Source of the DNA: an uncultured Acidimicrobiales bacterium
GTDB taxonomy: Bacteria; Actinomycetota; Acidimicrobiia; Acidimicrobiales; SZUA-35
Direction of reading: 5' to 3'
DNA: 64,000 bases
Assembly (NCBI GenBank): GCA_937922805.1
Contig: CALAJV010000004.1
Span: forward strand, 120,997-184,996
Below are positions 33,825 through 42,658 of the stretch, one piece after another. A model generated the notes under the pieces. The model did not search any database, was not told the DNA's origin, and saw only the letters and a program-made list of their open reading frames with translations. A program made the translations under genes and the position numbers. The number at the start of each line of letters is the position of its first letter. Position 1 is the stretch's first letter.

Positions 33825-36215
33825 CTAGGCCGTAGGGAAATCGTCGGCAGCGTATTGCTTGCCATCGGGGCACTCCCATACGTGGCCGTGCTGAACACAG
33901 TCGCTTTTGGTTGCTGTTCCGCTAACCCAGCAGCCTGCGTTTGTCTCGGGGTTGACGCCCCAGTTCAAGCGGCCGTCGCTACCTTCGTCAACGCAGCGAC
34001 TTTGCTGCATCGCCGGTGACGTTTCGAGGTCGGCAACTGCGTTGTCCGCTACTGGGTCGGCTGACTGGTACCGGGGTTCAACCATAAACGCTTGTGCTCT
34101 GAGGGTTGGAGGTTCCGGGTTGATCTTTTGTCGGTAGTTGCCCTGCTCGTCGCTAGGTTCGGTAACGGCTGACAAGGCGGGCGTTCGCTCCGGTTTGTCT
34201 GAGTCGTTGTCGGAATCGGAAACGCTGAACACGTCAAAATCTCCGAAGTGCACTTCATGGGGTGATCCCGACGCCGCAATTGAACGTTGGGTCGGGCCAT
34301 CCTGAGTTGGGCCATCTTGAGTTGGCACTTCACGGTCAGGCCGCTCAAGATTCACCCGATCCGCTTCGTCGAAGCTCTCACTCGGTTGTTCTTGTTGTTC
34401 TTGTTGTTCAGTGTCTGGAATCTGTTCGGCCGCTAAGGGCAATGACACCACGGCTGCGGTGGCTCCAGCGCCAGTAACTGCGCCAACCTTGCCGAGAGTC
34501 GGGGCTCCGGTCTGGTTTGAGTTGAAAGGTCGGAACGGAAAGTCGGGGTGCACCGGTTCGGGAAACGAGGGCTCGCTCGGACGATTCGGGTTATCCGGGT
34601 GGTCGGGATGATTAGGGCTGTTCGGATTACTGGGGTTTGCAGGATGATCAGGGTGGTTCGGGCTGAACGGGTTTAGAGGACTGTTCGGATTGTCTGGATC
34701 TAGCGGGTCGTTCGGGTTGTACGGGTTGTTTGGATGATGGGGGCGATACGGATCGACCCCTGGGGTATATGGCTCCGCCGGGTCGTAGGGAAGATCTGGC
34801 TGATATGGGGCGTCGGGATCGATCGGAGTCTCTGGAGTGTCGGGCGAATCAGGGTTGTCGTCTGGATTATCATGCTTCGGATTTCGGTGTGGATTGCCAG
34901 TATCAGGATTCACATCGGGGCTGATTTCAGGATCCGTGACTGGCGTTCGCTCACCGGGTTTTGGCGTTGCCGGTTTTGGGCTTGGCTTCGGTTTTGGGTC
35001 GACGTCTGGGAGCAGCGGGTTCGGATCATCCCAAGGCTTGCGATCAGGAATTTCCAGTGGCCTTGGAGCGTCTGGGATCGGAGTAGATGGCGGAATGTAT
35101 GTAGGCGGCGGACCGACTGGTCCAATCGCTGCTACCGGTGGATCGGCTACTTTGCTTAAATCGTGGCCGGTCGTGGCCGCCTTGCCAGCTTTGCCAGCGA
35201 CGACCAACGCCTTGCCCGGCGTTAGTTCGACAACGACAAGGCCAGCGCTCAGGAAAGCTGCACCAGTATTGCCGGTTTTAACTGCGTCGGCTAGATCTTT
35301 GCCTGTCCCGATGGGGGTCAGAAACTCGATCGGGACCATCACAACTTCGCCCATTTCAGCCCAGGCTTCGTCGGTATCAATGCCATACGAGTCAGCCAGG
35401 GCGATGTTGGCGGCAGTTCTCGCCGCTTGTTGCTCAGGCGTTAGTTCATTTGGGTCCAGGGCATCAGCGCGATCGATAGCGGAGAAAAGAGCTGCTGCTT
35501 CGCCTGGGCTTAGCTCTTCGTCAGCCAATGCCTTTTGTAGCGTCAGCGCATCGGCCAAGCTGATTGGAGTATTTGGATTCATAAACTGAAATGGATCCGC
35601 CTGAATCGTTGGCGGCGGAGTCGGAGGTTGTTGAACCGGCCCGGTTGGTTCGTCTCGTCCGGATCGTTCGAATGGGTTCTGACCCGAAAGCTGCACTTCC
35701 TGTAGCTCAATTTCGTTCTGCCGGGCTTGCTCTGCATTCGCCTTGGCCTGGGCTTCTCGGTCCGGTTGGCTCTGTTCCTGCTCTGTTTGTTCCCGCTCTG
35801 TTTGTTTCTTCGGTGGTTGTGTCGTCTGCCGGTCGTTGTCGCTATTGAAGTTGGGCGTCTGGGTGTTTGTGCGAGGTGTTTGTGCTTCTTGTAGCTCAAT
35901 TTCGTTCTGCCGGGCTTGCTCTGCATTGGCTCGGGCTTGTGCCGATTGTTCGTCCCGTTCCCGATCGTTGTCGCTGCTGCCGGGGGATGGGTCTGGATCG
36001 GGCTCGGGTTCGGGATCAGGCTCAGACGCTGGTTGGGACGATCCAGGGTGCCCCGGAGGATACGCGTGAGCGGCCGAAGTAAAACTGGCGAAGCTTGCTC
36101 CATGCAAAGTCGCTAGTGCAGCTGATGCGATCAACAAGTTGCGTCCGCCGTTAGTCCCCAGGCGTTTCCGTCCCGGTAGCGCCTTTGAACGCTTACTAGC
36201 TTGCGATTCTTGCAT
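33825..36215 (-). CDS. Large secreted proline-rich surface protein, toxin-carrier-like
   Basis: The frame opens at 36269, but ATG 36215 (MQESQASKRSK) gives a better N-terminus, leaving about 796 residues. Signal segment LLIASAALATLHG and AYPPGHPGSSQPA match the neighbouring RTX protein. Two copies of ANAEQARQNEIELQE form charged helices. The centre (LTPIGTGKDLADAVKTG, then LVVVELTPGKALVVAGKAGKA) resembles the pre-toxin linker of polymorphic toxins. A Pro/Asn tract (PNxPxxP, 34560-34900) follows, likely extended through the wall. The C-terminal ~55 residues (CVDEGSDGRLNWGVN to CPDGKQY) duplicate the tail of the RTX protein. No enzyme domain seen. Confidence 0.75.
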   Translation of the reverse strand: MQESQASKRSKALPGRKRLGTNGGRNLLIASAALATLHGASFASFTSAAHAYPPGHPGSSQPASEPDPEPEPDPDPSPGSSDNDRERDEQSAQARANAEQARQNEIELQEAQTPRTNTQTPNFNSDNDRQTTQPPKKQTEREQTEQEQSQPDREAQAKANAEQARQNEIELQEVQLSGQNPFERSGRDEPTGPVQQPPTPPPTIQADPFQFMNPNTPISLADALTLQKALADEELSPGEAAALFSAIDRADALDPNELTPEQQAARTAANIALADSYGIDTDEAWAEMGEVVMVPIEFLTPIGTGKDLADAVKTGNTGAAFLSAGLVVVELTPGKALVVAGKAGKAATTGHDLSKVADPPVAAIGPVGPPPTYIPPSTPIPDAPRPLEIPDRKPWDDPNPLLPDVDPKPKPSPKPATPKPGERTPVTDPEISPDVNPDTGNPHRNPKHDNPDDNPDSPDTPETPIDPDAPYQPDLPYDPAEPYTPGVDPYRPHHPNNPYNPNDPLDPDNPNSPLNPFSPNHPDHPANPSNPNSPNHPDHPDNPNRPSEPSFPEPVHPDFPFRPFNSNQTGAPTLGKVGAVTGAGATAAVVSLPLAAEQIPDTEQQEQQEQPSESFDEADRVNLERPDREVPTQDGPTQDGPTQRSIAASGSPHEVHFGDFDVFSVSDSDNDSDKPERTPALSAVTEPSDEQGNYRQKINPEPPTLRAQAFMVEPRYQSADPVADNAVADLETSPAMQQSRCVDEGSDGRLNWGVNPETNAGCWVSGTATKSDCVQHGHVWECPDGKQYAADDFPTA

Positions 36216-36316
36216 GATGATGTCCGTCTCTTCGGTTCTCGACAAATCGAAAGGCAACGGTCGCGGCAAATTTCGATCGCTCCGACCGCTTCAACTACCT
36301 AGTCGTGTCACTAACC

Positions 36317-36330
36317 GTTCCCGGGGGACA
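36317..36330. promoter_or_regulatory. Shared GTTC..GGGGGAC motif
   Basis: GTTCCCGGGGGACA, about 102 bases upstream of ATG 36215; same motif and similar distance as at 33749. Confidence 0.45.
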
Positions 36331-36387
36331 TCACCTCCCAGGTATTTGACCAAACTATGGGTGGACTGCTGTTGTCCACGTCCCTGG

Positions 36388-37209
36388 CTACTCCGGATTC
36401 GACACCATGCCGAAGAACGCTCGCGCCGTTGCGGTGGTGGCTAACGCAATTTCTTCTTCTGATTCTGGTCGCGCTTCGGCAACGGTCTGGAGCACGTAGG
36501 GGAGGGTGCAGGGTTCGTTACGGCGGGTTTTAGGCCTTGGTTTGATTGTTCTTGGCATGAGGTACGGAGCGTCGGTTTCGATCATTAGTCGATCTAGTGG
36601 AATGTCGGCTACGCAGTTGAGCAGGTGAGTGCCTCGGCGCTCGTCACAGATCCAACCGGTGATGCCGATATGGCAGTCGAGGTTGAGGTAGTCATGCATC
36701 GCTTCGGCAGTGTCGGTGAAACAGTGGACTACTACGTCGCCGATATCATCTCGGTGGGCTTGCAGAATTTCAAGAAAGTCTCGGTGGGCGTCTCGCTGAT
36801 GAAGAAACAACGGCTTGCCACATTCGGCCGCTAGCTCAAGGTGGCTAACAAAGCTCTCTCGTTGTTCAGACCGAGGTGAGACATCTCTGAAGTAGTCGAG
36901 CCCGGTCTCGCCCACCGCCACCACTTCCGGATTCTCAAGCAGGGAACGAAGTTCGGCGGCTACCTCATCACTGAAAGAGCTTGCGTGATGAGGGTGGATG
37001 CCAGCGGTCGAGGAGAACATTTCTGGTGAAGCCAGCGACATTTCGTAGGCTGAGCGGCTCTTGGCAAGATCGGACCCGGTGACGACAAACTGGGTGACGT
37101 TCGCCCGCTTGGCCCGGAGGATGACCTCATCAAAATCTGTGGTGAACGACTTGTCAGTCAGGTTCGCTCCGATGTCAATCAGAGGATAGGGAGAACGAGA
37201 ATCGAACAT
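36388..37209 (-). CDS. tatD: TatD family metal-dependent DNase
   Basis: A 273-residue TIM-barrel hydrolase. IDIGANLTDKSF holds the first metal motif (here N-L-T instead of the more common H-x-H), followed by VAVGETGLDYFRD, KPLFLHQRDAH, VVHCFTDTAEAM and the closing LMIETDAPYLMPR. The family hydrolyses DNA ends with a two-metal centre. The missing first His pair resembles the variant found in E. coli TatD (GVNLT). Start 37209 precedes a divergent repeat-protein gene. Confidence 0.92.
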   Translation of the reverse strand: MFDSRSPYPLIDIGANLTDKSFTTDFDEVILRAKRANVTQFVVTGSDLAKSRSAYEMSLASPEMFSSTAGIHPHHASSFSDEVAAELRSLLENPEVVAVGETGLDYFRDVSPRSEQRESFVSHLELAAECGKPLFLHQRDAHRDFLEILQAHRDDIGDVVVHCFTDTAEAMHDYLNLDCHIGITGWICDERRGTHLLNCVADIPLDRLMIETDAPYLMPRTIKPRPKTRRNEPCTLPYVLQTVAEARPESEEEIALATTATARAFFGMVSNPE

Positions 37210-37348
37210 GGGGCGATCCTATCTTGAACTCAATATGCGCTAGGAGCGTCGACGTTCGGGTACCAAACTATGTCTCAACGGGGAGCCGGTTGTCCTACCC
37301 CCAACGACTACGTTGCAGCGTAAGTCTCGGTCAGGCGCCAAATTTAGT

Positions 37349-37378
37349 TCGACAACCAGCCCCAAACTCAGATATGAT
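37349..37378 (+). promoter_or_regulatory. Sigma-70 type promoter
   Basis: -35 TCGACA (37349-37354), 18-base spacer, -10 TATGAT (37373-37378), about 62 bases before ATG 37440. Confidence 0.55.
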
Positions 37379-37420
37379 CAAGGAAGACGCCCGTGTCGGG
37401 CGCAAAAACATCAAATCTCA

Positions 37421-37444
37421 AATCTAGGTGGGTTTAGATATGTG
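37421..37444 (+). promoter_or_regulatory. Conserved initiation element (TCTAGGTGGG...ATGTG)
   Basis: AATCTAGGTGGG, TTTAGAT, ATGTG. AGGTGG is a strong ribosome binding site. The same block precedes the ORFs at 56316 and 57573 with one or two changes. Confidence 0.7.
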
Positions 37445-38639
37445 TATAGAACAATGTGGGTCATTGGGCCTTTCTCGTTGTAGCCATGAGCTTGCGGCGG
37501 AACGAGAGCTAGCGAACGTTTCAGCGATTGACTCGATGGCGCACCGAAGTAGCGAGCCGAGCACTGGCTATCAGGCTGATGGCAAGTGGCAGCGAAACGG
37601 GCGTCGGCTCGTTTTGGCGTCTGCGATGCTAACCGGCTCAATCGGGTTGGTTGGCGCCTCGCAGGCCGCGGCGGCACCATGCGCAGACACCGACGGCGAT
37701 GGCTGGGGCTGGGACGGTTCAGCGACTTGTATTCCGGACGACGGAGGCGATGCTGGCTACGGAAGCTCTGATAGCTACAGCGATGCTGGCTACGGAAGCT
37801 CTGGCAGCGAGAGCGATGCTAGCGACAGTGATCGCAGCGACAACGAGGTTGGCGACAGCGACCGTGATGAGTTTGATAGTGGTTCTAACGACGATGACCC
37901 ACCTGGAATCAGCGTTTTCGGCCTGAGCTTGGATGACAATTTCGGACCTAGCGATGCATCTTTCGACTACAGCGGTGGTCATGAAGACAGCCCGGCTCCC
38001 GAAGCGCCGTGCGTAGACTCTGAACCACTCAACGATGGCTGGGGTTGGAACGGCACGGAATCGTGCGAGCTTCCGATTGAAGCGGGCCGCTGCGTAGACA
38101 CCACACCATTTGGTAACGGCTGGGGTTGGAACGGGGTAGAGAGCTGCCGCCTAATGGAAACATCAACCCCAGAAGATGACGATTACATCCATCGAGACCC
38201 TGATAGCCAGGGAATCTCGGGTTGTTGGGACACCGACGGCGATGGTTACGGCATCGACTATGACGGCGCGAGCTGTGTCGTACCTACAGCCACGCCTCCA
38301 GGGTTCAGCGATCTAGTCTCAAGTCCCGACGTAGTCGAACAATTGTCAGAGCATCTTTGGACCGAAATCAAGTGCGTCGACTCCGATGGTGACGGTTGGG
38401 GCTGGGACGGAGAGCGCTCCTGTGAAATGTACAACACCGAAGAGGTAGATATTTCACTGACGCCAACCACCGACAGCTACGAAGAACGTTGCCAGGCCGA
38501 GTTCGGTGACGTTATGAACGGCTCGTGCGTCGTATGCGCTGATCCTTACATCTACGATCTTTTCAGCCCGTGGGAAGGTCCGGACGGAGACTCCTACGTT
38601 GACAACCGAGCTATGGAATGTCGTGAGATCCTCGTCTAA
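37440..38639 (+). CDS. Secreted MCxxxCG protein with five GWGW-type modules
   Basis: About 399 residues from ATG 37440 (a GTG four codons earlier is in frame but lies in the ribosome binding site). It begins MCIEQCGSLGLSRC, followed by an unusually long N-region (~56 residues), a hydrophobic segment (LVLASAMLTGSIGLVGAS) and Ala-Ala-Ala-Pro. Five Cys-flanked units follow: CADTDGDGWGWDGSATC, CVDSEPLNDGWGWNGTESC, CVDTTPFGNGWGWNGVESC, a degenerate CWDTDGDGYGIDYDGASC and CVDSDGDGWGWDGERSC. Between units 1 and 2 lies a Ser/Asp/Gly tract. The C-terminus (RCQAEFGDVMNGSC onward) adds a Cys-rich tail. No catalytic domain. Units 2 and 3, without DxDGDG, look most like CBM10 cores. Confidence 0.8.
   Translation: MCIEQCGSLGLSRCSHELAAERELANVSAIDSMAHRSSEPSTGYQADGKWQRNGRRLVLASAMLTGSIGLVGASQAAAAPCADTDGDGWGWDGSATCIPDDGGDAGYGSSDSYSDAGYGSSGSESDASDSDRSDNEVGDSDRDEFDSGSNDDDPPGISVFGLSLDDNFGPSDASFDYSGGHEDSPAPEAPCVDSEPLNDGWGWNGTESCELPIEAGRCVDTTPFGNGWGWNGVESCRLMETSTPEDDDYIHRDPDSQGISGCWDTDGDGYGIDYDGASCVVPTATPPGFSDLVSSPDVVEQLSEHLWTEIKCVDSDGDGWGWDGERSCEMYNTEEVDISLTPTTDSYEERCQAEFGDVMNGSCVVCADPYIYDLFSPWEGPDGDSYVDNRAMECREILV
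37680..38423 (+). repeat. Five dispersed GWGW Cys-flanked modules
   Basis: Units at 37680-37730, 38010-38066, 38091-38147, 38223-38276 and 38373-38423. Spacing between units varies from 24 to about 280 bases, so this is a module array and not a simple tandem repeat. Confidence 0.85.
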
Positions 38640-38665
38640 TACCAACGAAAACTAGAGAACAGCGG

Positions 38666-38705
38666 TGGACCCGGATCAACGTTGATCCGGGTCCACGTTG
38701 TTTTA
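38666..38705 (+). terminator. Perfect 15-bp inverted repeat terminator
   Basis: TGGACCCGGATCAAC (38666-38680) is followed directly by its exact complement (38681-38695), then CGTTGTTTTA. It lies 26 bases after the repeat-protein stop and also faces the convergent rtcB gene. Confidence 0.85.
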
Positions 38706-38759
38706 CGGTTCCTACAATATGGCGAGCGGCCCGGCGGATGTTAGTAGCTAATCGCGGTC

Positions 38760-40025
38760 TTAATAGCCTTTGTAGTTAAGTACTGCTTCGAGCCGATGCT
38801 CAATCGCGACTAAGTCCGACTGGGCAGCCATCACACCGTCGATGTCTTTGTATGCCATCGGGCTTTCGTCGAGAAGCTTGTCAGCGTCTTTCTCCTGCCA
38901 GGTTCGCCCGCTCCCTTCCATCGCTACTTTGAACTCGTCAATCGAGAATCGACGAGTCGCATCTTTGCGGCCGTGCTTTCGGCCAGCGCCATGAGCGGCT
39001 GAATAGTACGACGCTGGATTGCCAAGCCCGCGCACAATGAAGCTAGCTGCTCCCATCGAACCAGGAATGACTCCCCAGTCAGTAGTCCTCGCTCGAATCG
39101 CTCCTTTCCGAGTAATCCACAGCTCTTGATTTTGGCCGTCAACGGTGTGAGTTTCTCGTTCGGTGTAATTGTGGTGGCAGTTGATTCGACGAACTTCGTC
39201 TATCGACTTACCGACAGCGTGACGGATATCTTCCAACAGCACGTCCATCATTAGTTCGCGGTTCGCAAGCGCATAGCGCTGGGCCCACAACATGTCCTCA
39301 ATGTAGGCATTGAACTCTGAGTCGGAAGCTAGGAAATAGGCTAAGTCTCGGTCTTCCAACGCTCGCTCAAGCGTTTTACACAGCGCCTTTGCTGATCTGA
39401 TATGTCCTTGAGCCATCGTGTTCCCTATGCCTCTACTACCTGAATGCAAGACGGCCCAAACCCGGTTCCGCTCATCGGTACATACTTCAACGAAGTGGTT
39501 GCCACCGCCAAGCGAACCAAGCTGATGAGATGCCCGTCGAAGGTTTTTGTCCGGCACCCGATCAGGTTCAGGTACGGGGTTCGCCCTCATCCACTGTCGG
39601 GCCGAATCTGTTGCCTGCTGGTGGAAGCCGAATCCGGCTGGGATCGATCGGCCGATGCTGCGAAGCAAAGGGTCAAGTGAATCAGGGAGTTCATTAGCTT
39701 CCATCGCTAACTCCGCGGCTACCATTCCGCACCCAATGTCGACGCCAACGGCCGCTGGAATGATGGCCGACTTGGTTGGGATAACTGACCCAACTGTTGC
39801 CCCAAGGCCCCAATGGGTATCTGGCATCAACGCTACGTCACCAGCTAAGGCTGGCGATCGAGCTGAACAAAGCGCCTGATCGAGTGCCTTTCGGTCGAGT
39901 TCGACGGCCCAAGATCGGACGAACGTATTGCCTCCCGCTGGTTCACGGGTCATGTTCAACGACACACCGATCGGCTGGTCATCGTTCTCTGGGGTGTTTT
40001 GAACGTTGTTGTTCTTGTCAGTCAT
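38760..40025 (-). CDS. rtcB: RtcB family RNA ligase
   Basis: ATG 40025 (MTDKNNN) is preferred; the frame extends upstream to 40100. The ~421-residue protein carries the RtcB hallmarks: VGVDIGCGM with the metal Cys, GSLGGGNHFVEV, LHSGSRGIG, NCHHNY and the guanylate-accepting His in AAHGAGRKHGR. RtcB joins 2',3'-cyclic phosphate or 3'-phosphate ends to 5'-OH RNA using GTP and Mn2+. It likely acts in RNA repair. A tRNA gene and a GGCT-fold gene are nearby. Confidence 0.93.
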   Translation of the reverse strand: MTDKNNNVQNTPENDDQPIGVSLNMTREPAGGNTFVRSWAVELDRKALDQALCSARSPALAGDVALMPDTHWGLGATVGSVIPTKSAIIPAAVGVDIGCGMVAAELAMEANELPDSLDPLLRSIGRSIPAGFGFHQQATDSARQWMRANPVPEPDRVPDKNLRRASHQLGSLGGGNHFVEVCTDERNRVWAVLHSGSRGIGNTMAQGHIRSAKALCKTLERALEDRDLAYFLASDSEFNAYIEDMLWAQRYALANRELMMDVLLEDIRHAVGKSIDEVRRINCHHNYTERETHTVDGQNQELWITRKGAIRARTTDWGVIPGSMGAASFIVRGLGNPASYYSAAHGAGRKHGRKDATRRFSIDEFKVAMEGSGRTWQEKDADKLLDESPMAYKDIDGVMAAQSDLVAIEHRLEAVLNYKGY

Positions 40026-40207
40026 GAGGTTGTCCGATGTTTGTTCGTTCGACCAGTGAACCATTTTCGGTCGCCGGTCCGCCAGCAATTTGCTCCTCAA
40101 AGCGTCGCAAGCTAACGGAACGGCATGGCGAATTCACGCAACATCGTTGTCCTGGTTGGACGTCGACTGTTTTGGGTTGCGCCATAGTTGGCCGTACGGT
40201 GAACCGT

Positions 40208-40834
40208 ATGATTTGGTACGCCGCCTACGGGTCGAACCTTTTGGGTGAACGATTCTTGGCCTACCTTCGGGGCGGGTCAGTTACCGGATCGAACAAGGTT
40301 GAATACGGCGCCCGAGATGCAAGCGACCCGACTACGGCCGTCCCTTACATGCTTCCTCGCCAACTGGCCTTCGGGTACCGATCAAGTCGTTGGCGCGGCG
40401 GAGGAGTTTGCTTCGTCGATTCGTCGGCAACCTCTGAGCGCGATGCTTTCGGCCGAGCATGGATGATCACCGTTGAACAACTGGAAGATGTTTGGGCCCA
40501 AGAAAACGGCCAGTACGTGAAAGGTGGTGCGGGAGAGCGACCCGACTGGACCCTTGACCTCGATGAACTACGAGCCAACGGCAACGTTCGACGCAAAGGT
40601 AACTACGGCCGAGTCGAAGTGTTGGGGCATCTCGAAGGCCACCTGGTAGCGACCATCACATGCGATAGTCCGCCGGCACTAAACTCCGCTGACTTGTCGT
40701 ACCTGAGAGTTGTGGGAGCTGGACTGGTGGAGACCTGGGGCATGGACCGATTTGACGCAGCCCAATACTTGGCGAGTTGCCCCGGAAACCAGGGAGTGAT
40801 CGACGTTGAAGAGCTCGCAGAAGCTCTGATCTAG
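40208..40834 (+). CDS. Gamma-glutamylcyclotransferase-fold (GGCT/AIG2-like) protein
   Basis: The frame is open from 40037, but ATG 40208 begins the family signature MIWYAAYGSNLLGERF. The ~208-residue product has the YGSN phosphate-binding-like loop of the GGCT fold, then GRAWMITVEQLEDVWAQENG. Some relatives degrade gamma-glutamyl peptides; many have no known activity. The 40026-40207 gap holds the divergent promoters for this gene and rtcB. Confidence 0.75.
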   Translation: MIWYAAYGSNLLGERFLAYLRGGSVTGSNKVEYGARDASDPTTAVPYMLPRQLAFGYRSSRWRGGGVCFVDSSATSERDAFGRAWMITVEQLEDVWAQENGQYVKGGAGERPDWTLDLDELRANGNVRRKGNYGRVEVLGHLEGHLVATITCDSPPALNSADLSYLRVVGAGLVETWGMDRFDAAQYLASCPGNQGVIDVEELAEALI

Positions 40835-40903
40835 CCTTTGGTCCGGGAAGAGAAAGAAATTTGGCCAAGCCAGGCTTCAAAACCACTACACTGATTAGAC
40901 CTA

Positions 40904-40977
40904 GCGCCCATAGCTCAATTGGATAGAGTATCTGGCTTCGAACCAGACGGTTGGGGGTTCAAGTCCCTCTGGGCGTA
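40904..40977 (+). tRNA. tRNA-Arg (anticodon TCG)
   Basis: A cloverleaf is readable: acceptor GCGCCCA with TGGGCGT, D arm GCTC..GAGT, anticodon stem TCTGG/CCAGA around loop CTTCGAA (anticodon TCG), T arm GGGGG-TTCAAGT-CCCTC. Discriminator A at 40977; CCA is not encoded. Confidence 0.93.
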
Positions 40978-41004
40978 CGTTTTCTACAAGATTTGAGCGA
41001 CCTC

Positions 41005-41032
41005 TTGCGATCGCGATCTGGTGGAGTAGAAT
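41005..41032 (+). promoter_or_regulatory. Sigma-70 type promoter
   Basis: -35 TTGCGA (41005-41010), 16-base spacer, -10 TAGAAT (41027-41032). It would give a 5' leader of about 105 bases that contains the GTTCGGGGGAACA site. Confidence 0.5.
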
Positions 41033-41090
41033 CTGTGATGAGCAAGCTTCGACAACGTAATTAGTTGTAGTAACGAAGCCGTGCTCGTTT

Positions 41091-41103
41091 GTTCGGGGGA
41101 ACA
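41091..41103. promoter_or_regulatory. Palindromic GTTCGGGGGAAC motif
   Basis: TGTTC-GGGG-GAACA forms a 5+5 inverted repeat 42 bases before the start codon. It is the most symmetrical of four related sites upstream of secreted-protein genes. Confidence 0.5.
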
Positions 41104-41144
41104 ACGTAACCGAGTTACCGACTTAGCCCCAAGGTGGGACAAAA

Positions 41145-42572
41145 ATGTGCACAGAACTATGTGGGAATCTTGAGCTTGAGCGCGCCGATCAACATAATTC
41201 GAACCGATCGAGTTTTCGCACCAGTAAGCGGTTGATAAACAAGGCACTGTTCGCCTCAGCCGTGTTCGCCGGATTCGCTGCGGTGGTTGGCGTAAACCCG
41301 GCGACCGCCGAGGAGGGCGACTTCGGGTTCGATGATTCTGGTCTAGACGGAATCGACGGTGATAGCGATGCCGATGGCGATAGCGATGCCGATGGCGACA
41401 GCGACTCTGATGGCGATAGCGACGGTGATAGCAACGACGGAGACGACGGTTTCGGCAGCTACGACTTTGATGGCTACGGAATCGACGGCCTGGACGATGT
41501 CGGTCAACCCGCAGACACCGGCTCGGCTGGTCTCGACAACGACACCACCGAAAAAGCTGATGATGAGGATTCGAAAAACTCTATATGGGATGGGCTTTTT
41601 GGCGTAAAGGTCGACTCCCTCCCGTTCTTCAGCGGTCCTCGGATCGGTCAACCAGATGACACCACCGACAAACCAGAAGACCTGACAGTCGAACAAACAC
41701 CAGCAGCGTCCGATGATCAACCGATTGTTGATCTAAGCAACCTGCCCCCTGGCACAGTCGAGATCTCCTATGAGGAGATGCAAGCGCTCATGGAGCGTGA
41801 CCTTGGGCCGCAACGTAGCACGGTGCAAACTGACGATGTTACGCCCGCTCGAGAAGTAACACTTGATGTTCAGACTGTCGAGGCGCTATCGGAAGACCAA
41901 GGGCTGATGGCAGCCATGCGGGACCAGGCGCGCCAAGAGTCACCGATGGACACATCGGACGAAGGTGAAACTGATCAGACAGCGCAGATACGGGCCGACA
42001 TCCAAGCGTTGGGTTTGGAAGGCATAGTTACAATCGGTACCGAGCCAACCAATACCGAAGGAGCCCAGCGAGTTGATCTAAGCGATTTGAACGTGACCCG
42101 GGAAGAGCCCGAAGTAGAGACGCCGGTTGATACATCTGATCTTCCTTCGAACGATCCGGCCAGAACAGTCACCTGGACGGAACAGTTCTTTTCCGAAGAT
42201 CCCTACGCTGGTACGTACGACATAAATGAAGAGGCAGCTCGGGCCCAGCCAGGCGACGACGAGCAACAAGAGCAACGCAATACCGTTGTCGACCGAAACG
42301 GAAACAATGTCGTAGATCGCAACGGCAACCCGGTCTTCTCTGGTGCCGACACAAGCGACAACGGGGGAAATGATTCCGCCCCAAGTGAGCGTCCGGCGGT
42401 TAGTGCTGGCCCATGCGTGGATAGTGACGGAGACGGTTGGGGTTGGGACGGCCAGAACAGTTGCCGAACCCAAAGCAATCGGCCCGATCATCCTCGTTGT
42501 GTAAACGGCCAGGCATCCGATTCTGATGGCGACGGATGGGGTTGGGAAAACCACAAGTCCTGTTTGGTTTAG
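41145..42572 (+). CDS. Secreted MCxxxCG protein with C-terminal GWGW and GWENHKSC modules
   Basis: A 475-residue protein starting MCTELCGNLELERA; AAGGTGGG is its ribosome binding site. A ~32-residue N-region precedes LFASAVFAGFAAVVGV and a cleavage site near ATAEE. The mature part is very acidic, with an Asp-Gly-Ser run (DSDADGDSDADGDSDSDGD) that may bind calcium. Shared blocks with the protein at 56316 are VEISYEEMQALMERDLGP, VTWTEQF, and TVVDRNGNNV. The end holds CVDSDGDGWGWDGQNSC and, at the extreme C-terminus, a unit closing GDGWGWENHKSCLV. No enzyme domain. Surface attachment or polysaccharide binding is inferred. Confidence 0.8.
   Translation: MCTELCGNLELERADQHNSNRSSFRTSKRLINKALFASAVFAGFAAVVGVNPATAEEGDFGFDDSGLDGIDGDSDADGDSDADGDSDSDGDSDGDSNDGDDGFGSYDFDGYGIDGLDDVGQPADTGSAGLDNDTTEKADDEDSKNSIWDGLFGVKVDSLPFFSGPRIGQPDDTTDKPEDLTVEQTPAASDDQPIVDLSNLPPGTVEISYEEMQALMERDLGPQRSTVQTDDVTPAREVTLDVQTVEALSEDQGLMAAMRDQARQESPMDTSDEGETDQTAQIRADIQALGLEGIVTIGTEPTNTEGAQRVDLSDLNVTREEPEVETPVDTSDLPSNDPARTVTWTEQFFSEDPYAGTYDINEEAARAQPGDDEQQEQRNTVVDRNGNNVVDRNGNPVFSGADTSDNGGNDSAPSERPAVSAGPCVDSDGDGWGWDGQNSCRTQSNRPDHPRCVNGQASDSDGDGWGWENHKSCLV
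42414..42563 (+). repeat. C-terminal module pair (GWGWDG + GWGWENHKSC)
   Basis: Units at 42414-42464 and 42498-42563. The second ends two codons before the stop. The same two-unit tail ends the proteins at 56316 and 59558. Confidence 0.9.
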
Positions 42573-42658
42573 ATTTTTGTTGTTTGATCCGAACTAGTTG
42601 TGCTCACCGATCTGGTTGTCACATACACCCGTGACTTCTGGGTCGGTGGGCCGCCGTT

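Noticed and set aside
34730..36116. Plus-strand ORFs (up to 250 codons) opposite the proline-rich gene
   Set aside because: Low-complexity antisense of the Pro/Asn/Asp tract; codon content is implausible and the minus frame has signal peptide and shared tail.
37421..37444. Riboswitch
   Set aside because: The conserved part is short and centred on the ribosome binding site and start codon; no aptamer-like conserved structure is seen upstream.
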